From a virus, in IMG/VR virus record IMGVR_UViG_3300044633_000774, positions 30,655-94,654 of that record: 64,000 nucleotides of DNA; one strand, written 5' to 3'. The notes under the pieces are model-generated. The model ran no database searches, was not told the DNA's origin, and worked only from the letters and a program-made list of their open reading frames with translations. The position numbers and the translations under genes were made by a program. Positions 24,650 through 31,045 of this stretch are shown here, piece after piece; within the stretch, counting starts at the first letter, position 1, and each line of letters begins with the position of its first letter.

Positions 24650-24678
24650 TTGACACATCATTATAAATACTATACACT
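24650..24678 (+). promoter_or_regulatory. Porin promoter region: TTGACA box plus TATAAATA
   Basis: TTGACA at 24650-24655 with TACACT 17 bases on. The exact late octamer TATAAATA lies inside at 24662-24669. The porin could therefore be read both early and late. An upstream stretch of poly-A/T follows the curli operon. Confidence 0.6.
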
Positions 24679-24699
24679 GATAGTATAACATATTAGTGT
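24674..24699 (+). promoter_or_regulatory. Porin leader hairpin
   Basis: ACACTGATA (24674-24682) pairs with TATTAGTGT (24691-24699) with one G-U, loop of 8, placed between the promoter and AAGGAGAAG. It may stabilise or regulate the porin mRNA. Confidence 0.45.
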
Positions 24700-24725
24700 T
24701 ATCCAATAAAAGGAGAAGTATCGTA

Positions 24726-25937
24726 ATGAAGAAATTATTATTAGCAACATTATTAGCAAGTATGTATTCAACTGCTCACGCTGGCATTCAAATTCCAGCT
24801 GGTGATTGGACACTAGACATCGGTGGCGTTGTAAACGCTTACTACACAAACACACGCGGCACAGGCAGTGCAGTAGTTGGTGGTCTAGGTGGACCTAATG
24901 CTACAGGTCAACGTAACGAATCAAATATCACAACTGGTTTATTACCAAACGTATTATCAGTTTCTGGTAAGTCACGTCAAAATGATCTAGACATCGGTTT
25001 TACAATTGCTATCAATCCGGGTGCTTCTACAACACAAGCCGGTATTCAAACAGCTAACCAAGAAAATCGTCAAGCATTCTTAACCATCGGTGATAAATCA
25101 TGGGGTAGTGTAAAACTAGGTAAAGATTTAGGTATCTACGCTTCTGATGCAATCCTTAACGACATGACATTGCTGGGTGTTGGTGCAGGCGCTGGTGCAC
25201 TAGCTGGTAACACAACAACGTTAGGTCGTATTGGGACTGGTTATATGTACGCTGACTGGAAATCACAAGTTGCCTACACATCACCAAACTTCGACGGCTT
25301 CCAATTCACTGCTGGTGTAACACAAGCATGGAATGCTCAAACAGCTGACTTAAATGCAGTAACAGCAGGTGTACAAGCTGCTTCAGCTACTTCAACAGGA
25401 CGTGGCGGCGCTCAACCAGCATTCGAAGGTAAAGTATCTTACTCACTAGCAGGCCCTATTGCTGCTAAAGTTTGGTCAAGTGCTATTTCACAAAAAGTTG
25501 AAGGCCTATCTGGTGCTAACGCCGACAGCCGTGCTTATGCATGGGACGTTGGTACAAACTTGTCTGCTGGTCCATACGGGTTAACTGCTTACTACTTTGA
25601 TGGTAAAGGTATTGGCCGTTCACTACAATTACTAGACGGCTTTGATGCTACAGGTAAACGTCGTGATTCAAATGGCGGCTACGTGCAAGGTACATACACA
25701 TTGCCTACTGCTACCAAACTTGGTCTAAGTTATGGTCAAAGTAAATTAGATCGTAACAGTGGCGAAACAGCTACAGCTTTAGTTTCGAAAAACGAAATGT
25801 GGACTGTTGGTGCTTATCACCCACTCACAAAACACGTGAACTTAGTTGCTGAATACTCAGACGTTAAATCAGAAGCACAAAACGGTGCAGAAGGTAAATC
25901 ACGTTCAGTATCAGCAGGTGCTATCTTATTCTTCTAA
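24726..25937 (+). CDS. Gram-negative general porin (Porin_4-like)
   Basis: A 403-residue outer-membrane beta-barrel. It has a signal peptide (LLLATLLASMYSTAHAG) and mature start IQIPAGDWTLDIGGVVNAYY. Strands such as AYTSPNFDGFQFTAGVTQAWN and KVSYSLAGPIAAKVWSSAI follow, and it ends SVSAGAILFF with the C-terminal Phe needed for BAM insertion. It resembles betaproteobacterial porins. The ATG at 24726 after AAGGAGAAG is chosen over 24696. It has its own promoter and terminator, so it is monocistronic. A complete porin in a phage is rare. Confidence 0.9.
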   Translation: MKKLLLATLLASMYSTAHAGIQIPAGDWTLDIGGVVNAYYTNTRGTGSAVVGGLGGPNATGQRNESNITTGLLPNVLSVSGKSRQNDLDIGFTIAINPGASTTQAGIQTANQENRQAFLTIGDKSWGSVKLGKDLGIYASDAILNDMTLLGVGAGAGALAGNTTTLGRIGTGYMYADWKSQVAYTSPNFDGFQFTAGVTQAWNAQTADLNAVTAGVQAASATSTGRGGAQPAFEGKVSYSLAGPIAAKVWSSAISQKVEGLSGANADSRAYAWDVGTNLSAGPYGLTAYYFDGKGIGRSLQLLDGFDATGKRRDSNGGYVQGTYTLPTATKLGLSYGQSKLDRNSGETATALVSKNEMWTVGAYHPLTKHVNLVAEYSDVKSEAQNGAEGKSRSVSAGAILFF

Positions 25938-25961
25938 GATTTACTTCTTAGTCTAATAATT

Positions 25962-25988
25962 AAAAAGCCCCTTAACTGGGGCTTTTTT
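25962..25988 (+). terminator. Rho-independent terminator after porin
   Basis: AAAAAGCCCC, loop TTAACT, GGGGCTTTTTT. Confidence 0.9.
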
Positions 25989-26059
25989 AATCTATATGTA
26001 ATCTAAATTGTAATCTTTTATTTTAACAATTAGTGTAAATAGTACACAAGGAGGACATC

Positions 26060-26221
26060 ATGATGAAACAGAGTAAATTACTCACTAAGTTATATCGTGC
26101 TTGTCTCGACCATGATACAGAAACCATTGTTAAACTTAAGAAAAAAGAGTTTACGAAGATACTGAAACACAAGGCCGAAGGTAAGCCGTTCAATGGTAAG
26201 TGGTCAGTGGTTAGGATCTAA
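26060..26221 (+). CDS. Small basic protein, 53 residues
   Basis: Opens MMKQSKLLTKLYRACLDHDT and ends GKWSVVRI, with a lysine-rich middle (KLKKKEFTKILKHKAEGK). CAAGGAGGAC precedes the ATG at ideal spacing, and a terminator follows, so a real monocistronic small gene is likely. GTAAATA, a weak late-type site, lies upstream. Function unknown; the charge suggests nucleic-acid or protein binding. Confidence 0.6.
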   Translation: MMKQSKLLTKLYRACLDHDTETIVKLKKKEFTKILKHKAEGKPFNGKWSVVRI

Positions 26222-26236
26222 CTACTTCAAAACAAT

Positions 26237-26258
26237 AAACCCGCTGAGGCGGGTTTTA
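26237..26258 (+). terminator. Rho-independent terminator
   Basis: AAACCCGC, loop TGAG, GCGGGTTTT, just after the 53-residue gene. Confidence 0.85.
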
Positions 26259-26346
26259 TTTTGGCTATGTGTATTAAAAATTTAATCTATTTGTAACATT
26301 ACTGTAATCTTTGTGTGTTTAAATAATATATATAAGGGGAATATTA

Positions 26347-27774
26347 ATGACCATACAACAAGTTAAATCAATAATGTATTATGTAGTAATAGCATTTGCA
26401 CTATCAATGGCAGGATTAAAACAAGCTCACGCAGACAGTACCACAGACATTGTTAATGCACTGGTTATGAAAGGTGTACTTACAGAAGAAGAAGGCGCAC
26501 TGCTAAACAAAGGCCATACTGGTGAAATAGGCGCAGTTAAAAAAGAAAAAGATACCACTGTACATGCGGCTAGTAAAATGAACATTCGTGGCTATTTACA
26601 AGTGCGCAATACTACTATGCTTAGTGGTGACGAAGGAGTCAACCTTTGGTCAGATCGATCTGTAGGTAATAAAAACTCTCTTGCTGATCAAGACAAAAAC
26701 TTTCTTATCCGTCGAGCACGTGTGATCATTTCTGGTTCAGCTGGTGAGCGTTTGGATTATTATATTCAACCTGACTTTGCTAGTACAGCAGGTACCACAG
26801 GTAACGTAGCGCAACTGCGTGATGCTTATGGTGATGTTAACTTGACCAAAGACAAAGTACACCGCGTTCGTGTTGGACAAAGTAAAGTACCATATGGCTT
26901 TGAAAACTTACAATCTTCACAAAATCGTCTAGCACTTGATCGCGCTGACGCATTTAATAGTGCAGTACGTGACGAGCGTGATTTGGGTGCGTTTTATTAC
27001 TACACACCGGACAACGTTCAAAAGCTCTTTAAAGAAATTCAAGACGGCGGTTTAAAACATTCGGGTAACTACGGTATGGTTGCCTTGGGTGTTTATAATG
27101 GTCAAGGTGCTAACCAACAAGATCGTAATGACAACTACCACGTTGTGGCACGTGCTACTTACCCATGGAAAACCGAAAGCGGTCAAATCTACGAAGCTGG
27201 TGTACAAGGTTACTCGGGCAAGTATGTAAGAACAGGTAGTGCATATAGAAAAAATATGGGCAACAATGTTTACGCAACTAAAACACCAACATTAGAAGCA
27301 GGCAACACAACTGGTTTTAAAGATCAACGTGTGGGTGTAAGTTTTATGATGTACCCACAGCCATTAGGTCTACAAGGTGAGTGGAACTGGGGTAAAACTC
27401 CTGGCTTAGATACTACTGCTAGCACTGATGGTATTATCAAAGAAACTAACTTAAACGGTGGCTACATTCAAACTATGTATAAGATTGACAACTTCAAAGT
27501 GTTAGATACTAATGGTACTTTAATTCCATTTGTTAGATGGCAATACTTTGATGGTGCGTCAAAAGCAGAAACTAACTCACCGATGAACAAGGTTAACGAT
27601 TGGGAGATAGGAGCTGAATGGCAAATTGCTCCAGAAGTTGAACTTGTGGCTTACTATCATATGATGAACCGTAGCAATTTAGTAACAGGAGCAACTGCTA
27701 CTACAATAGCAAAACAAGACTATGCTAACTTTAAAGCAGATGCCCTACGTGTGCAATTGCAGTACAACTTCTAA
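26347..27774 (+). CDS. Phosphate-selective porin O/P-like protein
   Basis: A 475-residue outer-membrane protein. A signal peptide (VVIAFALSMAGLKQAHA) and a short helical region (VNALVMKGVLTEEEGALLNK) are followed by the barrel: FLIRRARVIISGSAGERLDYY, VHRVRVGQSKVPYGFENLQS and a final ALRVQLQYNF. The ARV..G..D.YQ.DF and G..K.P...E motifs are those of the OprO/OprP family, which takes up phosphate or polyphosphate. Phosphate selectivity is not proven from sequence. Directly followed by a small membrane peptide gene. Confidence 0.88.
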   Translation: MTIQQVKSIMYYVVIAFALSMAGLKQAHADSTTDIVNALVMKGVLTEEEGALLNKGHTGEIGAVKKEKDTTVHAASKMNIRGYLQVRNTTMLSGDEGVNLWSDRSVGNKNSLADQDKNFLIRRARVIISGSAGERLDYYIQPDFASTAGTTGNVAQLRDAYGDVNLTKDKVHRVRVGQSKVPYGFENLQSSQNRLALDRADAFNSAVRDERDLGAFYYYTPDNVQKLFKEIQDGGLKHSGNYGMVALGVYNGQGANQQDRNDNYHVVARATYPWKTESGQIYEAGVQGYSGKYVRTGSAYRKNMGNNVYATKTPTLEAGNTTGFKDQRVGVSFMMYPQPLGLQGEWNWGKTPGLDTTASTDGIIKETNLNGGYIQTMYKIDNFKVLDTNGTLIPFVRWQYFDGASKAETNSPMNKVNDWEIGAEWQIAPEVELVAYYHMMNRSNLVTGATATTIAKQDYANFKADALRVQLQYNF

Positions 27775-27785
27775 TAGGAAAAACT

Positions 27786-27875
27786 ATGTTTGAGATTTTT
27801 ATAGAAGCTGTAAAAGAAATTAGTGGTATATTAGCGATCATGGCGGCCATTGGCATATGGTCACTGTTCCCTTAA
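27786..27875 (+). CDS. 29-residue membrane peptide
   Basis: Reads MFEIFIEAVKEISGILAIMA and ends IGIWSLFP, a single hydrophobic helix with an acidic N-terminal face. AGGAAAAACT precedes the ATG and it overlaps the next gene by 19 bases, which suggests translational coupling. Too short for a family assignment; may assist membrane targeting of the neighbours. Confidence 0.45.
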   Translation: MFEIFIEAVKEISGILAIMAAIGIWSLFP

Positions 27876-28624
27876 TTAGATACAAAACAATTTGTATATC
27901 TGACTTTCACCTTGGCACTAAAGATGCTAAAGCTGAATTGCTGAATAACTTTCTCAAACATCACACCTGTGATAATCTATTCCTAATAGGTGACATCATT
28001 GATGGGTGGAAGATACAACAGAACAAGTGGGCATGGAAACAATCGCACACTAATGTTATTCGACGAATACTAGGCTACAGTAAACGAGGATGTAATGTAA
28101 CCTATGTGACCGGTAACCATGACGAATTCCTCCGTCCTCTGGTACAACATCATTTTAGTCTAGGCCGTATACGTATTGTTAATCAAGCAGAGTATCGCAG
28201 TGTAGATGGAGAATTGTTTCTAATTACACACGGCGATATGTTTGATGGTATTACTAGGTTAGCACCATGGATTGGATTTTTAGGTGATAAGGCCTACGAT
28301 GTAGCTTTATGGTTTAACAACTATTTTAACTACTGCAGAAGTAAGTTGGGATTTGGCTATTGGAGTCTTAGTAAGTATCTCAAACATAAAGTTAAGAAAG
28401 CAATAGACTTTGTATTTAAATTTGAAACTAATCTAACTGACTATGCGGCCAAACGTGGATACGATGGTGTAATCTGCGGACATATACATACTCCGGAAAT
28501 CAAACACATGCCCAACGGTATGATCTATATGAACGATGGTGACTGGGTAGAAAGTTGTAGTGCGCTTGTTGAACACGACGATGGGCGTTGGGCTATAGTC
28601 TACTGGAATCACATAATCCAATGA
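27857..28624 (+). CDS. LpxH-like metallophosphoesterase
   Basis: A 255-residue calcineurin-like phosphoesterase. Metal-binding motifs appear in order: ISDFHLG, LIGDIIDGWK, VTGNHDEF, ITHGDMFDG and CGHIHTP. This arrangement matches the UDP-2,3-diacylglucosamine hydrolase branch used in lipid A synthesis, and a long insert with FGYWSLSKYLKHKVKKA would contact lipid. It could adjust LPS, in line with the porins beside it, but substrate is not certain. It overlaps the 29-residue gene and, by 4 bases, the next small gene. Confidence 0.8.
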   Translation: MVTVPLIRYKTICISDFHLGTKDAKAELLNNFLKHHTCDNLFLIGDIIDGWKIQQNKWAWKQSHTNVIRRILGYSKRGCNVTYVTGNHDEFLRPLVQHHFSLGRIRIVNQAEYRSVDGELFLITHGDMFDGITRLAPWIGFLGDKAYDVALWFNNYFNYCRSKLGFGYWSLSKYLKHKVKKAIDFVFKFETNLTDYAAKRGYDGVICGHIHTPEIKHMPNGMIYMNDGDWVESCSALVEHDDGRWAIVYWNHIIQ

Positions 28625-28794
28625 GTTGGATACTATTGATACTAGTGGTAAACATAACTGACCCAAAAGATATACCGGGCAAGGTTACACTTGAATTTGC
28701 CAATGAAACGCAATGTGAAGATGCTAAACAATCATTGACCTATTGGTTAAAATTTGATACATTTAAAGTACACGCACAGTGTTTGAAAAAATAA
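28621..28794 (+). CDS. Small exported or periplasmic protein
   Basis: A 57-residue protein starting MSWILLILVVNITDPKDIPG with an ATGA overlap to the phosphoesterase; the frame extends upstream but the overlap favours 28621. A short hydrophobic N-terminus is followed by a soluble part with two cysteines (ETQCEDAK, HAQCLKK) that could form a disulfide outside the cytoplasm. Function unknown. Confidence 0.55.
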   Translation: MSWILLILVVNITDPKDIPGKVTLEFANETQCEDAKQSLTYWLKFDTFKVHAQCLKK

Positions 28795-28941
28795 CAGATA
28801 TAGCAATCTAAACTAATCGCAAGAAAATTATCGGTCTTTAATGATTTTACGTATGTTATTTAGGCCATATTGGTGTTATTATATGTATAAGTACTAGTAA
28901 CAACACAACGTTGTTTTAGACTTTTATCTAGGAGAATTATT

Positions 28942-29013
28942 ATGTGGACTACACCAGCAGCAACAGAAATGCGTTTCGGTTTTGAAGTGACTCTTTATGT
29001 AATGAATCGTTAA
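28942..29013 (+). CDS. pqqA: PqqA, precursor peptide of pyrroloquinoline quinone
   Basis: A 23-residue peptide, the exact usual length of PqqA. It begins MWTTPAATEMRFGFEVTL and ends YVMNR, collinear with known PqqA (M-W-x-x-P-A ... R-x-G-x-E-V-T-x-Y ... N-R). Glu15 and Tyr19, which PqqE cross-links to make PQQ, are in place. TAGGAGAAT precedes the ATG and a terminator follows, so it is an independent unit. PQQ is the cofactor of methanol and other alcohol dehydrogenases in the periplasm. No pqqBCDE is nearby, so host enzymes must process it. The short length limits certainty, but the match covers every key position. Confidence 0.9.
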   Translation: MWTTPAATEMRFGFEVTLYVMNR

Positions 29014-29031
29014 GATTTAACACATGATAAT

Positions 29032-29056
29032 AAAAGCTCTTTTATAGAGCTTTTTT
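29032..29056 (+). terminator. Terminator after pqqA, likely bidirectional
   Basis: AAAAGCTCT, loop TTTAT, AGAGCTTTTTT. It also lies at the 3' end of the convergent HNH gene. Confidence 0.85.
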
Positions 29057-29509
29057 ATTGGCTCTAGTTTCTGCTAATGTCTTTCTTATTTTTTCTCGTG
29101 TTTCTTCAGATACCGCATGCCCTTTTCGACTAGCCGCCCAATTAGCTATATGTTCTTCAGATTTTACTTTTCCCTTCATTGATGCACTTTGCTTAATAGC
29201 TGCACGTTCTAATGTACCATCAGCGCGATGTCTTTCGACTCGTTTCCTTGCGGCTGCTTTAATATTTTCAATCTGTTCTGGTGTACGCTTTCTACCTTTA
29301 TTAGCCATACCTTGTTTCATCCTTAATATTTCTTCTTGCCCAATACGTCCGGACAATGCTTGCCACGCACAATAGTCTTGCCAATTGCCGTGTTGCTCGT
29401 ATAATAAGCGATGCGCTTCTGCGTGAGCTTCTACAGTAAGTTCTATTAGGTTACTAGGATCGTCAGTGCCGCCTAGGTATTGAGGTAAGATGTGATGTAT
29501 ATGTTTCAT
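29042..29509 (-). CDS. HNH homing-type endonuclease
   Basis: About 155 residues from the ATG at 29509 (MKHIHHILPQYLGGTDDPSN), the usual start of this family; the frame extends to a TTG at 29548. The HNH core is HIHHILPQYLGG with DPSNLIELTVEAHAEAH, followed by NUMOD3-type helices (KGRKRTPEQIENIKAAARKR; KGKVKSEEHIANWAASRKG). It is a selfish nuclease inserted, against the direction of its neighbours, between pqqA and ahpC. The late-type octamer 5 bases before the ATG suggests leaderless translation. Confidence 0.8.
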   Translation of the reverse strand: MKHIHHILPQYLGGTDDPSNLIELTVEAHAEAHRLLYEQHGNWQDYCAWQALSGRIGQEEILRMKQGMANKGRKRTPEQIENIKAAARKRVERHRADGTLERAAIKQSASMKGKVKSEEHIANWAASRKGHAVSEETREKIRKTLAETRANKKAL

Positions 29510-29514
29510 ACAGT

Positions 29515-29522
29515 TATTTATC
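29515..29522 (-). promoter_or_regulatory. Late-type octamer GATAAATA, leaderless arrangement
   Basis: On the minus strand GATAAATA ends 5 bases before the ATG at 29509. Confidence 0.5.
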
Positions 29523-29606
29523 ATTGTTACTTCATAACCTATAAACAAAACTTATTGCGGTCATTAAAAAATACAATTAAAAAAACCTATTAATCGGGCT
29601 TTTTTT

Positions 29607-29628
29607 ATTAAAAATTTTAATATATAAT
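29607..29628 (+). promoter_or_regulatory. ahpC promoter with palindromic spacer
   Basis: TATAAT at 29623-29628 with no good -35. The would-be spacer is a 15-base palindrome, ATTAAAA-A-TTTTAAT (29607-29621), which may be an operator for a regulator. Just upstream (29569-29606) is an imperfect terminator-like stem with a T-run. Confidence 0.45.
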
Positions 29629-29662
29629 ATATGTACATTAACAATTTAATAAGGAGAAGTAA

Positions 29663-30229
29663 ATGAGTTTAATCGGTAAAGAAGTACAAGCGTTCAAAGC
29701 ACAAGCATATCGTCAAGGTCAGTTTGTAGAAGTAACAGAGCAAGATTTAAAAGGCCATTGGTCAGTGGTGTTTTTCTATCCAGCAGACTTTACATTTGTC
29801 TGCCCAACAGAGCTAGCAGACTTGCAAGACGTATACGCTAGTGACTTTAAAGCATTAGGTGTAGAAGTATACAGCGTAAGCACAGACACACACTTTGTAC
29901 ACAAAGCATGGGCAGATGCTACAGACACAATCCGTAACATCACATATACAATGATTGGTGATCCTAATCATCAGCTAAGTGAACAGTTTGGTGTGCTTAT
30001 TCCTTTAGAAGGCCTGGCTGACCGTGGTACATTTGTTATTGACCCAGATGGCGTAGTACAGATTATTGAGATTAATCCAGGTGGTGTTGGTCGTGATGCA
30101 AAAGAACTATTACGTAAAGTTAAAGCGGCAAAATACACACGTGAACATCCGGGTGAAGTATGCCCGGCTAAATGGCAAGAAGGTAGTGCTACACTAGCAC
30201 CAAGTTTGGACCTAGTTGGTAAACTATAA
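29663..30229 (+). CDS. ahpC: AhpC-type 2-Cys peroxiredoxin
   Basis: A 188-residue peroxiredoxin, the standard AhpC length. The peroxidatic cysteine is in [19 protein letters not shown] and the resolving cysteine in [11 protein letters not shown]. It reduces hydrogen peroxide and organic peroxides. No AhpF is present, so a host reductase or the phage glutaredoxin would have to recycle it. It is monocistronic with its own promoter and a strong terminator. It lies between pqqA and a cytochrome gene, in keeping with a role in respiratory oxidative stress (inference). Confidence 0.94.
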   Translation: MSLIGKEVQAFKAQAYRQGQFVEVTEQDLKGHWSVVFFYPADFTFVCPTELADLQDVYASDFKALGVEVYSVSTDTHFVHKAWADATDTIRNITYTMIGDPNHQLSEQFGVLIPLEGLADRGTFVIDPDGVVQIIEINPGGVGRDAKELLRKVKAAKYTREHPGEVCPAKWQEGSATLAPSLDLVGKL

Positions 30230-30233
30230 AAAC

Positions 30234-30259
30234 AAAAAGCCCCAATTAAGGGGCTTTTT
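30234..30259 (+). terminator. Bidirectional terminator between ahpC and cytochrome c
   Basis: AAAAAGCCCC, loop AATTAA, GGGGCTTTTT; symmetric A/T flanks serve both convergent genes. Confidence 0.9.
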
Positions 30260-30260
30260 A

Positions 30261-30557
30261 TTACTGCGCTAACACCCATTTAACAAGTGTTTTAATATCT
30301 TCGTCTTTAACCTGTGGACTGTGTGCTGGCATAGGCATGGGACCCCATACTCCGCTACCACCCTTCTTAACCTTGTCTACTAATTTTGCTTCGACGTCTT
30401 GACCTTTGTATTTCTTAGCAACATCTTGATATGATGGTCCTATGATTTTACGATCAACTGCGTGACATGCCAGACAACCACTTTTTTGTGCTAGTGCTTG
30501 ATTAGCATTTGCTGTAATACAACTACCTAATAATAATACTGTTAAGATTAATTTCAT
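30261..30557 (-). CDS. Class I cytochrome c (c551/c8 type)
   Basis: A 98-residue periplasmic electron carrier. The signal peptide (MKLILTVLLLGSCITANANQ) is followed by the haem-binding CLACHAVDRKIIGPSY and the methionine ligand region GVWGPMPMPAHSPQV. The WGPMPMP pattern and end DIKTLVKWVLAQ are typical of small c551/c8 cytochromes. In methylotrophs such cytochromes carry electrons from methanol dehydrogenase toward the oxidase, which fits pqqA 1.3 kb away. Convergent with ahpC. A host-derived gene is likely. Confidence 0.92.
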   Translation of the reverse strand: MKLILTVLLLGSCITANANQALAQKSGCLACHAVDRKIIGPSYQDVAKKYKGQDVEAKLVDKVKKGGSGVWGPMPMPAHSPQVKDEDIKTLVKWVLAQ

Positions 30558-30695
30558 ATAAACCTTTCATAAAAGTTGGACTTGCATAGTATTTAACACT
30601 TAAAATATATTTGATTAAATTTCTCTTGACTTCATGAAACAGTCATGCCTACTGCTTATAAATTTTTCTTATTGTCGCCATTTAAAAATACAATT

Positions 30696-30719
30696 AAAAA
30701 GCCAACTAAGTGGGCTTTC
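30696..30719 (+). terminator. Terminator-like hairpin upstream of omega gene
   Basis: AAAAAGCC, AACTAAGT loop region, GGGCTTTCT. It lies in the 225-base gap between the divergent cytochrome and omega genes, where I otherwise see only the omega promoter. Confidence 0.5.
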
Positions 30720-30721
30720 TC

Positions 30722-30750
30722 TTGACTTTTATTTCTAACGACTGTATAAT
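30722..30750 (+). promoter_or_regulatory. Early promoter for omega homologue
   Basis: TTGACT at 30722-30727, 17-base spacer, TATAAT at 30745-30750, with CGACTG before the -10 as in the other early promoters, but without the TTTTGGT repeat. Confidence 0.8.
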
Positions 30751-30782
30751 AGTTGTACTATTAAACAATATAAGGAACAGCA

Positions 30783-31034
30783 ATGAGTTACATCGATAAA
30801 TTAGGCACAGAAATTGACGTAGATCGGGCATTGGTTAATGTAGGGGGTAATAGATTTGAAATGATTTTAATTGCCGCTACACGAGCACGTGAGATTGAGT
30901 CTACTAGACGTATTGCACAGAATGCTGATTCAAACCTAAAATACCGTAATCGTACTGTTAGTGCTGCACTGCAAGAACTTGAAGAGGGTAAGATTGGCCG
31001 AGAATATTTAGATCGATTACGTCAAAGCAGATAA
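30783..31034 (+). CDS. rpoZ: RNA polymerase omega subunit homologue
   Basis: An 83-residue protein that aligns with bacterial omega. The segment VNVGGNRFEMILIAATRAREI corresponds to IGNRFDLVLVAARRARQ of E. coli, and NRTVSAALQELEEGKIG to TTVIALREIEEG. Omega wraps the beta-prime C-terminus, helps assembly and forms part of a ppGpp site. A phage copy could replace the host subunit and alter promoter choice. It has its own early promoter and its stop overlaps a late octamer serving the next gene. Assignment rests on two conserved blocks and matching length. Confidence 0.85.
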   Translation: MSYIDKLGTEIDVDRALVNVGGNRFEMILIAATRAREIESTRRIAQNADSNLKYRNRTVSAALQELEEGKIGREYLDRLRQSR

Positions 31035-31040
31035 TAAATA
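31033..31040 (+). promoter_or_regulatory. Late-type octamer AATAAATA, leaderless arrangement
   Basis: AATAAATA overlaps the omega stop codon and ends 5 bases before the cyclase ATG at 31046. No ribosome-binding site is visible for that ATG. Confidence 0.5.
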
Positions 31041-31045
31041 ATCTT

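Noticed and set aside
24574-27800. Bacterial contamination of the assembly in the porin region
   Set aside because: A TATAAATA site lies in the porin promoter and phage-type genes flank the region without break; read-level checks remain the decisive test.
29509-29548. TTG start of the HNH gene at 29548
   Set aside because: No ribosome-binding site, and MKHIHH at 29509 is the usual start for this family.
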